Source: Cryptomeria japonica (Eukaryota; Streptophyta; Pinopsida; Cupressales; Cupressaceae). From it: a DNA stretch of 60,000 bases. This document shows, piece after piece, positions 11,347 to 23,800 of this stretch. The DNA lies in the NCBI RefSeq assembly GCF_030272615.1, contig NC_081410.1:220525415-220585414 (forward strand), written 5' to 3'. The notes beneath the pieces were generated by a model. That model saw only the letters and a list, made by a program, of their open reading frames with translations. It was not told the origin of the DNA and did not search any database. Made by a program: the position numbers and the translations under genes. Numbering within the stretch: the stretch's first letter is position 1; each line of letters opens with the position of its first letter.

Positions 11347-14300
11347 ATGGCATCTACTTCTAAGTTTGTAGAGAGGTTGATGATCACTACCGAGCTTGAG
11401 GAAGCTCTAAAGGCAGACCAAATTATGTCTTATAATGCATTGTCACAAATCCTGAGCGGTGTTGTGGTCAAAGGTGACTTGTCCAGCTATATAGATTGCA
11501 AGATAGAAGATTTAGGAACTCTACACATCTATACACAGTTGAAATCACTCTATGATAAGAACAAAAAGATTGAAACAAAATATGCTAGGGTTTTTGAAAA
11601 AGATTTTCATAATGCCGCGTACTTTCTTGAAGATTTTGAGGAAGAACACATAAGAATCATTTTGAGTCGAGTCCACGGAGAGAACATGTATTTAGAAAGG
11701 ACTCATACAATAACCAAGGAAGCTATTCAAGCTGTAACGGGTTATTTCTCAACCGGTGAAATTCCTGTGCTAAGACGAATTTGAAAGGATACTGTCTTCA
11801 AATTAACCGGTTCTACATCTGATAAGTGTGATTTTTTCTATCAATAATATTAGAGACCTTGCAATGAAACTAGTAGCAATGGTGATAGGCTACTGGGTAT
11901 TTTACTCCAGTAGACTTAATAGTGTTCCATCTACAGCAATTCATACACAAATTATGATCTTTGTGAAGCCATCAGAGTGCAATTATTTCAAAATTTGCAA
12001 TCCATTAAGAAGGACAACACACAAAAGTTCAAATATGGTTAGCTATTAGCTAGGTTATTTTTCTATTTTCAGAACTTCCTATCGGGTATTGGAGACATTG
12101 AATGGTCCAAAGACCTACCGGTCAATGCACAGATCAAGAACAACATTAAGGCTATGAAGAATACTTTTTCAGCTGCCTTGAATAAGTATTGTAATGAATT
12201 TCAGAAAAAGATGAGCATGAGAATGAGGCTACCTGAAGATGTGGTAAAACACTTTCAAAAGTACATAGTCTTCAATGTTACCATTGACTTTTGCTTGATG
12301 CAAGCAATTGAGCCTAGAAAGGAAGAGATGGAAGATATGAGCTATGAGGTTAATCATGATTTACTAGTTGGCTATGCTAATACCTTGTTAGCATTGCCTA
12401 AAGATAAACAATAGGCAAAATTGGACATTGTGGTAGTCCAAGTTGCACCAATAGAAACCGGTACTGTCCTATAGCTAATGTGAAAGGAAAGAAAAAGAAG
12501 TCTGATGAAAAGTCTCCTGTGAAAAAGACCACAAGGGTGACTCAGAGTGTCCTAACCAAAAAGGAACCGACACCTAAATTATATGTAAAGAAGGAGAGTG
12601 CACCAAAGAAGAGAATCGGAAATTGATTTTGCAACCAGAGTCTGAGGGTACAGATTCTGAAGAAGAACCAAAGAAGAAAAAAGCAACCGACAGAACACCC
12701 AAGAAGGTAAAGGTAGTGCTGAAGGCAACTACATCTATAGATATTGCTACCTACAAACCTGACACAGTTTTTGAGAGAACAATGAAGACATTAGGAAGAA
12801 ATAGGTTTGACAATGTCAAAGAATATTTTGATTCTTTCACTTAAGATGAGTAGAACTAAGTCATTCAACAGGTAATAACTAATTTGGGTCATTACAATGG
12901 ATTTCTGCATGACTTGGAAAAAGATATTTCAATCTCTTTGTATAATACTCTTTTAGATAAATGGGAGGAAACAATTCAATTGGAAAAGAAGATTATTGAT
13001 GAAATATTTGTACAATATTTTCCCAATTTATCATCGGATGGAATTAGTGCTTTAGTTGAGCAATACAAAATATATTTTGATTTCAAAATGAGAAGATTGA
13101 AGCTTCTTAATGCAAAAAGGGCAGTTATTGAGTTCGAGACACATTAGCTAGCCTATGTAATCAAAAAGAGGGAAGAAGTCGTCCACTCTAGCAATAAGGA
13201 TGATACTACAGATGACATTCCTCGACCGGAAATGGATGAAGAGGAGATTGTACAATCTGACATAGTCTATCCAATCAAGAAGAAGGATGATTTCATTATT
13301 CTTGTTGGTGAAGATGTTCAAAACATAGTAGACCTATTTGGAGACATCACTGCACCAGATATGGAGCCTCCTACAATCACTGAAGTATAGGTTACATTAG
13401 TTGATCAACCGGCTTTTCAACTAAAAGTGGACAATGAACCGACAACAAAACAACTGGAGAAACCCCAATCTCCACTAGTCATTGAAAATAATCAAAAGGA
13501 GTCTACTAATAAAGTTGTCACTCAGTTACCTGAAGAGACAACATAGTAGAACACAAAGAAAGCTATCATTAAGAGTGTACCCCTTGAACCGGCGAAGCAA
13601 AAACTACTTGAAGATGATGATGATTATTCTTTAAGTATTTTATGACCCATTGATATGAACACTTTGAGCGCATTAGAAATGATGAAGATTGCTAGTGTTA
13701 CGCAATTTAGAGCATACAAGAAGAGATTGAAAGAGCAAAGGATTGAAGCAAAGACAATCCAGAATGCAGTAGAAATTTTGTCTAGTTTACTACTGGAAAC
13801 AACTGCTGCACATCTTCCTACACCCATTAGGAAACTTGGTCAGTTAGTTGCAGATGCATCTGATCAAATTAAGTCGCTTGAAGATGCTGCTCAAATGTCT
13901 GCTGAGAAGAGCCACAAGAAGAAATATGGAGATAAACTAGCAAAGAAAATTGAAAGTGGCAAAATGGCTCTATCTCATAATGGAAGTCTATTGAGAAAAG
14001 ATATTGAATCTAGAGGAAAGTATCTTGCCTCTACCTCCAATGTTTCTTTGTTTTACTCTGACATTTATAAGAGTCAAGTTGAAACCAAGAAAGAAATGGA
14101 AAGGATATGCAAGGCATATGTCCCACTCCGGGACTCCATTCATGCTTTTAACCGGTCTGTAGATGATTTGCATGACAGATTGAACATGAATGATAATGAG
14201 AAGGCTAAGAGACTCCGATCTCTAAAAGAGCTCAAGATTCTGCTCACCTCACAAGTCAACATTCTTCAGAGAGCCTACTCCAATGCAGAAGCTATTCTTG

Positions 14301-14479
14301 CTACTCCTGAAACCTGCATACTAGACTCAATGGAATAATTCCATTCCCAGCTGATGTCTACATTTGAGTATACTGCTAACATACTAGAATCATGGGAAAA
14401 TGCTTTATCATAGATGAAGCAGAACTTCAATGATAGTTTTTATGAGATTAGCCAATGCATGAACTTTTTTAAGTTGTAA
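11347..14479 (+). pseudogene. ORF2 of host Copia-type element (homologue of nested ORF2)
   Basis: The start ATG at 11347 (MASTSKFVERLMITTELEEA) gives the same MASTS start as the nested element's ORF2. The readable frame shifts at least twice and has several stops. The order of parts is retained: IRIILSRVHGENMYLERTHT with ITKEAIQAVTGY (11660-11740); the GYWVFYSSRLNSVPS segment (11900); FQKKMSMRMRLPEDVVKHFQ and MSYEVNHDLLVGYANTLL (12200-12390); a basic patch (KKKKATDRTPKKVKVV, about 12670); an acidic middle; and a C-terminal coiled coil (13655-14338) ending near TAA 14477-14479. No pol motif is present. The match across the two elements, despite frame damage here, argues that the intact protein was maintained in the family. 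Confidence 0.7.
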
Positions 14480-14553
14480 TATATGTTGAACACTTTGATA
14501 CAAATTTTCCATATATATGTATATATTTTAGTTTTTCATTTTGGCATTGTTGT

Positions 14554-14737
14554 CAAAGGGGGAGTAATAATATGTATGTGTGTTTTTGAAATTTTGTATT
14601 TATGCATGCATTAAGGGGGAGTATTGCATTAAAGGGGAGTATGAGCACATGTGTAAATATGTTGTGTATGCACACTTAGCGGTATTGTATTACTCTAAAA
14701 TTTTCTAAGTGTTGCCATCAATGCCAAAGGGGGAGAT
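14554..14737 (+). promoter_or_regulatory. Four polypurine tracts before 3' LTR of host element
   Basis: CAAAGGGGGAG at 14554-14564, TTAAGGGGGAG at 14611-14621, TTAAAGGGGAG at 14629-14639 and CCAAAGGGGGAGAT at 14724-14737, the last abutting the 3' LTR. The first and last follow 'TTGGCATTGTTGT'/'TTGCCATCAATGC' sequences, as in the nested element. Serial polypurine tracts are known in some Copia lineages such as SIRE/Maximus. Confidence 0.8.
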
Positions 14738-15737
14738 TGTTGGTTTGATGATGATTGTAATGTATTCATCACTTGTTGTCATTGATGAAACACTCTCACA
14801 CACACATATGATTACATTGACTACCGGTGTAACTTCAATTGGTTTACACTGTCAACCGATATGTTTAAGGTTTATCTCTAACTAGTACTCTATGTCAACC
14901 GGTATGTGCTTAAGAGATAACCTGTGGCTACACTAAGTCGGCATCAAAATGAAGATGAAGATGAAGATGGAGATCAAGCGGAAGATTCCAGGACAATGGT
15001 TTACATGTTTTGTTCCAACCGGTATTGACTGTTCTAACCGGTACCTGATTTTGTGATGAGTTACCAACACCATTTTCTTGGTGGTCATTTTTGTGATGAG
15101 TTATGATTACTTGTCTAGATACACTACACCTAGGAAATTATGTTTTGATTTCCTTAGGCCAACATAAGATTTGAATGTGTATATTAAGACATCTTAGTGA
15201 ATCATTTGAAACTGATAGAGATAGAGATAGAGATGATGTTATGTGAATATTGATATGCATCAAGAGTGAAAGTTTTTGTTGAAGAGCGATAAGTGTTAAG
15301 ATGAAGAGTAGTGTTGAATGTACTTAGAATGATCTGATCAAGCAAATATTGTGCTACTCAGAATAGATCAAACCATTCTTGTTGTTTTCTAATCATTACA
15401 ACAGAATCAAATCCCCTAACCGGGTAAGCTCTAACAAGCTTCATTGTACAAATCCTCTAACAAGGTGATCCATTAGTTTGGATTCTCAAATCCTCCAACA
15501 AGGTTACTCCTAATAGGGTAATACTCTTAATAGGGTATAAGCTTCTAACCAAGCTTTGGGATCTCTAACAAGATTCGCTCCTAACAGAGCACTTTGTAAG
15601 ACCTTAACCGGTCAGTTATCTATTACTGCAGATAGTTATTCTTTTTGGTTAAGTTCATCTACCGGTTAGTGTTTGAAGTAGTGTTTTATTTGGTGGCAGT
15701 GATTCAACCCCCCTCTCATTTCTTTTCAAGTCCAACA
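14738..15737 (+). mobile_element. 3' LTR of pol-less Copia-type element
   Basis: It begins TGTTGGTTTGATGATGATTG, just after the polypurine tract, and ends CCAACA. It matches 1824-2929 throughout except for the roughly 100 bp gap near 15637. CCTTC (15738-15742) follows as the second target duplication. Confidence 0.85.
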
Positions 15738-16330
<593 letters not shown>

Positions 16331-16346
16331 TATCTGGTTCCTAGTT

Positions 16347-16470
16347 CTACATAACCCTATGGGTTATGTAGAAATAAGGCCAAAACTTCTAGTTCTACAT
16401 AACTCGTACGGGTTATGAGAAATTGTGAACATTTACATTAGGTTTCCATGACCCATACAGGTTATGGGAA
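16347..16470. repeat. Left subterminal palindromes (three)
   Basis: 16347-16371 is a perfect 11-base inverted repeat (CTACATAACCC / GGGTTATGTAG) around a 3-base centre. 16398-16417 is CATAACTCGTACGGGTTATG, with one mismatch. 16444-16470 is TTCCATGACCC / GGTTATGGGAA around 'atac' with a near match. Spacing is about 50 bases. They resemble the palindromes at the right end and may be transposase binding sites (inference). Confidence 0.7.
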
Positions 16471-16811
16471 AATCTAATATATTTTAGTCCCAATGGCCTA
16501 AAAACCAGCATTGCAAGTTGTTTGAAGGCCCCAGTGCTTTTGCACATGATTTTCTGGGACAACAATAGTCAGGTTTTCATATTTTTTTGTCACTTTTTCT
16601 TTGAAATGATTGATTTGTCTTGTATATTGGATTGTTTTTTAAGTTATTTTATCATTGTTACTTTAGATCATAACAAAATGATGACCATTTGTTGTTTTTT
16701 TGCTATTTGATTGTGGATTGTCATCATGATGTTATGTGTATGACAATGGGAAAGAACAAGAGATGAACGAATGAACGAAGAGAGACAGTAAAGGAAAGAC
16801 AAAGAGAGTGC

Positions 16812-19800
16812 ATGAGGAGATTACATGAAAGTACGTCATCTAATGCACCTAATAAAATTGATGAACATTCAACAATTGAAATTGATATGATGAATGCACC
16901 AAATCAAAATGATCAACATACACCAATTCAAATGCATATGATGAATGCACCTAATGAATGCAATGAACATACACCATTTGAAAATGATTCGGTGAATGCA
17001 CATGTTAATGAAATTGAGGTAGATATACCATTTGAATTTGATGTGATCAATGCACATAACGCAATTAATGAAAATGAAGAGCATGCACAAATCTTAACAC
17101 CTCTTAGAATAATTCGTAGAAAACCAAAGTTCCTAATAGACATTGATGAAAATATTGTGAAGCCAATGCATGATAAAATTTCTGAAAGAACTTGTAGAAG
17201 ATCAGTTAGAAGAATTTGGAATAACTATTTTGAAAACTTAAATCAAAGTGGAAGATGCCAATTATTTGTTGAAATGATTAAAAATCTGAAATTTAGAGAG
17301 ACAATGGAAATTTTGGGGTTAAGAACATCCGAAAATAATAGTCAAAGAACCATTGTGAGAAATCTTTTTGATGCATACCAAGCCATTGGTTCAAAATCAT
17401 GCACTAAAGATGCTAATGTTACTCATCATGTCCTCACATCAACCATAATGAGAAAGGCAATGAAAAAATCTTGTTTAATAAGAAAAACAACCAAGTCATT
17501 AAGGATAAGTAGAACCACATTACACTATGCCTTAGAGAGGCGAGAGAAAATCGAGGATCCTAACAAAATTTCTCTTTGGGCATTCTTGGGTAGACTCCCA
17601 CGCAAGGACAAGGTTGTTGTTGATGTACTGAGAATGTTAATTGAGAAATATTGGCATGACAACACAAGGGTTTCACCCAACAAAAGAGATGTTGTTATAA
17701 GGCGGAATGGAATTAGAAATCATGAGCCACATCCAAAACACTATTTAGATATAACTCAAACACAATTTTAAGAAAAGTTTCTTCAAAGTTTTCCTCAAAA
17801 TAAAATTAGTCAAAGATTTTTTGAGATGACAAAACCATTTTATGTTAAGATTAATCATGCACGTACTACATGTTGTTGTAGGGTCCATGTTGAATTTTCC
17901 ATGCATTATGATATTTATCACTATATATGTTATACTTTTCATACTAACGATGTTTTGCAGGAATGTGGTTTACAAGCACCTCCTAAGTCACCGAGAGAAT
18001 TTATTTAAAGTGTACTATGTAGACGAGATGATGGGTGCATTTACTATAAGATGATGTGTTTGAGAGGTTTTTGTCCTACATGTGCCCGTTTGCAACAGTT
18101 GCATAGATGCCTACATCTAGATAGCACACATGAAAATGGTAAGGAACTAGTTTCTATTGGAAAATACAAGTCAATCACATATGGTGTTAAAGATGGAAAA
18201 TAATTAAAGAGGTGTGAGTTAGTGAAAAGGGATATATGAGTAGTTGATTTTATTAAGATGTTTTGAGAGAAACTAGTGTATGAGTACATAGGTCACACAC
18301 ATAGAGCTAGGTGGTTAGATGAGCAATTCAAGTTGTGTAAGGACAATTCCCCCTCGACATTATTGTCTCTGTCGTTGATTTTGATGAGAATTATACACTA
18401 AAGCCACAAAATGAAGTACAATATATGTATTACCACTCTACACAAGTTACATTTTTTGTACATATAGAATTCATGCATGCACATGATAGCATCAAGGAGG
18501 ACAGAAAGGTTATAAGAGAATATCACTTCTATATTAGCGATGATCGTACTCATTCCTCAGAGTTTGTGCAAGGATCTTTACAATCTTCTATTATAGTTTA
18601 AGGGAAAGAGATATAAGATACAACCAACACTGAATATGGTCGGACAATTGCACCGCACAATTCAAGAATGTAAGGATGTTATACTAGTTGACTAGGATGC
18701 ATGTGACAAGTGGTGTGCAACATTTTTGGAATTTCACTGAGGTAGCGCATGGAAAGGGAGAGCATGCTGGTGTGTGAGCATGTGTAAAAAGAGCTCTTAC
18801 CAGAGAGGAATTGAAGTACAAAGGTGGTGCAATGTTAATAGATGCATAAACAATTGTGCAATGGTGTAACTCTACGATGGGACCAGGCAATGCAGGTAAG
18901 TCTATGGTTTCTAGATATTTTTGGTTAATACATGAATCTAACATTGAAAACTATCTAGATTTTTATACACTTACATGATCAAGTGACATGCATTCATTTA
19001 GAAGTTCAAATGCAACATCACTAGCTATTTATACTAGACAAATTGCATGCTTTTGCTCTTCATGTATGCATTTTATGTGGGATGAATGTGAATCAAAAGA
19101 GTGGGTTGACCAATAGTCTTGTAGACCTTTGAAAACCCTAGATACATATCAACTTCCTAGAGCACTACAAATGAACCAGCTTGAAGCATCAGTGGATTTT
19201 GACCATGTATCAGACATAGTTGAACCAGGTAAAGGGTTGCAATTTGTTACTTGGGTGAAATCAATTTTAAGCTCAATTTATTAGTATTAACTTATGTTGA
19301 TTTGGGTATTAACTTATATCCTTTTATTAAATGCGGGTCATGTATATGCAGTTATTGCGGATGAGAACAACTAAGAAGGAACATGTTAATTTTTGTGTCG
19401 TTGTATTGAGGCCAAAAAGAAATTGACTTCTACAGTGGTTGATGGAGAGGGTATTGAGTACGCAATAGGATCCGTTGTTGTGACAGGGACATGGCTTAGA
19501 AGGTACTTTTGTTGTGTCGAGTTGTATTGAGACCTCTTAAACTCATTTATTTATCAGTCATTGTATTGATTTTGGCATTAACTTATCCTTCTATAAAATG
19601 CAGGTACCCTATCAAAAATTCTAATGCCTAGTTGTTTGAGGACTTTGAGACACATAGACATATTCTTCATTACTCAAACCTTCTTGTTGCAACACATATT
19701 CATTTGATCAAATATCGTGGTAGACCTCTTAACAAGGATTTGTGGAAAGTTTGTGAATCTGACCACAAGGCAATACTTGAGACACTAAGGGTTGGAGTTG

Positions 19801-19823
19801 ATCCAAAAGGTTCACTTGATTGA
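16812..19823 (+). pseudogene. Transposase-like gene with introns, decayed
   Basis: The first exon reads from ATG 16812 to about 17850. It has a Met/Asn/His-rich N-terminus with repeated 'MMNAPNQNDQH' units, then a helical region (RTCRRSVRRIWNNYFENL). In the same frame after one TAA stop (17769) comes KPFYVKINHARTTCCCRVHV. Further conserved-looking blocks in various frames are HRARWLDEQFKLCKD (18294-18338), YHFYISDDRTHSSEFVQG (18521-18574) and HGKGEH.GV..CVKRAL (18748-18800). The C-terminal ILHYSNLLVATHIHLIKYRG is at about 19660-19730. Splice-like sites fit introns: donor AGGTAAGT at 18894, donor near 19229, and acceptors TTTTGCAG at 17960, TATGCAG at 19350 and AATGCAG at 19603. The HGKGE block and scattered acidic residues fit a family of large plant transposase-like proteins that I recall only generally. 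The DDE assignment is inference. Confidence 0.55.
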
Positions 19824-19944
19824 TTTTGGGCCATCTAGAATAATAATTCTCCAATATGGTAGAATAATTTTGACAATTTTGTATATATCTTTTGCGAAAC
19901 GTTGTAACTTCACTTTTTTGGATGTTCTCTACATGCATATGACC

Positions 19945-20160
19945 TATAATGTGCATATGTAGATGCTGAATTTTATATATAAAAACGTAAATGAGTTGTA
20001 ATGTGCATATCTAGATGCTAAATTTTGTATAAAAAACCAACAATGAGTTGTAATGTGCATATCTAGATGCTAAATTTGGTATAAAAAAACAAGTTATAAT
20101 TTGCATATTTAGATGCAAAATTTTGTATATATAAACAATAATGAGCTTGATCTGCCAAAT
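19945..20160. repeat. Four ~52 bp tandem repeats
   Basis: The unit is 'taatgtgcatatctagatgctaaa..' followed by an A-rich spacer ending 'aatgag'. Copies begin near 19945, 19998, 20049 and 20095, and the third and fourth are shortened. A second short repeat, 'aaatttgtaccatttgattat', follows at 20210-20285. No coding sequence is seen. Confidence 0.7.
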
Positions 20161-20845
20161 TCTATATATAAAAGTGCCCATGGGGCTGATTTGCAAATAT
20201 TGAGAGCCCAAATTTGTACCATTTGATTATAAATACATTTGTAATAAATTTGTACCATTTGATTATAAATTTGTACTATTTGATAATAAATACATTTGAA
20301 GGATTTTTGATGTATTGAAGGGTATTCAATAAGAAACTCAACATTTTATGTACTTTTCTTGATGTCATAAGGTCAAAATGTCCAAATTTGTCTAATTAGG
20401 CCTAATCCTAGTGGGACAGGGTGCTGGTCTAGAAAGTTGGTCCAAAACAACTATGTCTAATTCTGACATATATTAAATAACTTGCAAATGGGTATTTGAA
20501 TATGTAGTTTTTTTTCCAAGTGTTGTGGGAAAGTTTTGAGTTATTGTTGAATTACCCGATTTGAAGGGTTAGTAGGAATAAGCCTCCTACGTGCAGTTTT
20601 GTGTATTGGGAAGTGAATCGGTAAACTTGGGCATGTTGAACCTTGTTTCAGGGTGTCATAGGTGTATTAAACCCCTAAGTTATGTTTGGTTAAGCCGTTG
20701 AAGTTGAAAACCCCATTTGAGTGGTTGGGTGATGCCTTAAGAGTGCATTGAGACAAGGTGTGAAAGGGTGAGAAACCTAGTATTGGATGATTGGAGTTTG
20801 ATTCTCTTCAATTGAATTGAGTGTGATTAGAAGAAGGCAAAAGTC
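20161..20845. other. Non-coding stretch between repeats
   Basis: Apart from the short 'tttgtaccatttgattataaat' repeat at its start I see no ORF, hairpin or recognisable motif. It leads directly into the 350 bp array. Confidence 0.4.
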
Positions 20846-20846
20846 T

Positions 20847-23800
20847 CTGCATCAATAAGTGGCACGGTCTCCGAATTACGTGATGTCAAAGTTTGACCAT
20901 TTTTTCCACTTTGAGCGCTCAAGGGAAAACGTCGCTACTAGGTGGCTCAAAATGATCGAACATGTTGGGGAGTGAGACAAGGACACACCTAGTGCAAAAC
21001 TGGCCATCTGGAACCGCTCGCGTAGAAGGTTTGTTCCCACGACGAGCATAACGAAAGATGTACTATTTTGCCACCTTTCACTGTCAGTTTTTCATGCGAC
21101 AAAAAAATTCTCAACACAAGAAAATGGAAACGAGTAGTCCAAAACTGAGAGAGGTTTTTTTAGGCAGCATCAACATGACCCCATAGGTTTGAACAAATCA
21201 TCCATAAGTGCCATGGTCTCCAATTTACGTGATGTCAAAATTTTGCCATTTTTTCCACTTTGAGCGCTCAAGGGAACTCGTCGCTACGAGGTGGCTCGGA
21301 ACGATTGGACATCTTGGGGAGTGAGACAAGGGAACACCTAAAATAAAATGGCCACCCAAATGTGCTCATTCTGATGGTTCATTCCCACGATGAACAAAAC
21401 GAAAGATGCACTATTTTGCCACCTCTCTCATTGATAGTTTTTGATGGTTTTTGATGCAACAAAAAAAATCTCACCACAAGATAACGGAATTGAGTTGTTC
21501 AAAACTAAGAGAGGATTTTTTAGGCAGTGACAACATGACCCCATAGGTTCAAATGGTGCATCCATAAGTGCCACGGTCTCCGTGTTACACAATGTCAAAG
21601 TTTGACCATTTTTTCCACTTTGAGTGCTCAAGGGAAAGCATCGCTATGAGGTGGCTCAGAATGATCAAATGTCTTGGGGAGTGAGACAAGGGCACACCTA
21701 GTGGTAACCTAGCCACTTGGACATGCTCGTGCTGACGGTTCATTCCCACGACAAGCAGAATGAAAGATGCACTATTTGCCACCTTTCACTGGCGGTTTTT
21801 GAGATTTTTTATGTGACAAAAAAAATCTCACCACAAGAAAAAGGAATTGAGTTGTCTGAAACCGAGTGAGTATTTTCTAGGCAATGACAACATGACCCCG
21901 TAGGTTTGAATGGCTCATCCATAAGTGCCACGGTCTCCAAGTTATGTGACGTCAAAGTTTGACCCTTTTTTCCACTTTGAGCACTCAAGGGAAAGCGTCG
22001 CTACGAGGTGGCTCAGAATGATTGGACGTCTTGGGGAGTGAGATAAGGGCACACCTAGCATAAACTTGACCACCCAAATGTGCTTGCACTGACAGTTCAT
22101 TCCCATGACAAGCAGAACGAAAGCTGCACTATTTTGCCACATCTCACTGACGGTTTTTGACGGTTTTTTATGCAACAAAAAAAATCTCACCACAAGAAAA
22201 TGGAATCGAGTTGTTCGAAAAAGAGAGGATTTTTTAGGCAGAGACAACACAATCCCGTAGTTTCAAACAAACTATCCATATGTTCCACAATCTCTGAATT
22301 ACGTGACGTCAAAGTTTGACCCTTTTTTCCACTTTGAGCAAGGGAAACTGTCGCTACGAAGTGGCTTGGAATGATTAGACATATTGGGGAGAGAGATAAG
22401 GACACACCTACCATAAACCTAACCACCCAAATGCACTCATGCTGATAGTTCATTCCCAAGACGAGAAAAATGAAAGATGCACTATTTTGCCACCTTTCAT
22501 TGACAGTTTTTTATGCGACAGAAAAAATATCACCACAAGAAAATGGAATCGAGTTGTCTGAAATTGAGAGAGACTTTTTTAGGAAGTGACAACATGACCC
22601 CGCAGGTTTGAATGAATCATTCATAAGTGCCACGATCTCTGAGTTACGCAATGTCAAAGTTTAACCATTTCTTCCATGTTGAGCGCTCAAGGGAAAGCGT
22701 CGCTATGAGGTGGCTCAGAATGATCAAACATCTTGGGGAGTAAGATGAGGGCACACCTAGTGTAAACCTAGCCACCCAGATGAATTTGCGCTAATGATTC
22801 ATTCCCACGACAAGCAGAACGAAAGATGCACTATTCTGCCACCTTTCACTCACGATTTTTGATGCATCAGAAAAAATCTAACCACAAGAAAATGGAATCA
22901 AGTTGTCTGAAACTGAGAGAGACTTTTTTAGGAAGTGACAACACAACCTCGTAGGTTTGAACGTCTCTTCCAGAAGTGCCATGGTCTCCGAGTTACGCGA
23001 CATCAAATTTTGACCATTTTTTTCCACTTTGAGCGCTCAAGGGAAAGCGTCGCTATGAGGTGGCTCAGAAAAATTGGATGTCTTGGGGAGTGAGACAAGG
23101 GTAGACCTAAGGTAAACCTAGCCACTTAGATGCACTCACACTGATGGTTTGTTCCCACAACAAGCAAAATGAAAGATGCACTATTTTGCCACCTCTCACT
23201 GACGATTTTTTATGTGACGAAAAAAATCTCAGCACAACAAAATAGAATCGAGTTGTCCAAAACCAAGAGAGGATTTTTTAGGCAGTGACAAAATGACTCC
23301 ATAGGTTTAAATTACTCATCCATAAGTGCCATAGTCTTCAAGTTACGCGATGTCAAAGTTTGACCATTTTTTCCACTTTGAGCAAGGGAAAGCATCACTA
23401 CGAGGTGGCTCAGAATGATCAGACATCTTGGGGAGAAAGAAAAGGGCACACCTAGTGTAAACCCGATCACCTAGATGCGCTCGCATTGATGTTTTGTTCC
23501 CACAACAAGAAGAACGAAAGATGCACTATTTTGCCACTTTTCACTAACAGTTTTTTACGGTTTTTGATGTGACAGAAAAGATCTCACCACAAGAAAATGG
23601 AATCGAGTTGTCCGAAATTGAGAGAGGTTTTTATAGGTAGCAACAACACAACCACATAGGTTCAAATGGCTCATCCATAAGTGCTATGGTCTCTGAGTTA
23701 CATGACGTCAAAGTTTGACCATTTTTTCCACTTTGAGCGCTCAAGGGAAAGCATCGCTACAAGGTGGCTCAGAATGATTAGACATCTTGGGGAGAAAGAC

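Larger units (their letters stand above)
1824..15737 (+). mobile_element. Pol-less Copia-type LTR retrotransposon (host of nested element)
   Basis: It is bounded by direct LTRs (1824-2929 and 14738-15737) and flanked by CCTTA (1819-1823) and CCTTC (15738-15742), a target duplication with one change. A tRNA-iMet primer site follows the 5' LTR and a polypurine tract precedes the 3' LTR. It spans 13.9 kb, of which 6.6 kb is a second element inserted at 3809-10427. Without that insertion it is about 7.3 kb. It carries a gag with zinc knuckles and an ORF2, and I find no protease, integrase, RT or RNase H. Several frameshifts and stops show it is dead and older than the element inside it. It is comparable with the TR-GAG class of non-autonomous elements, with an added ORF2. 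Confidence 0.85.
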
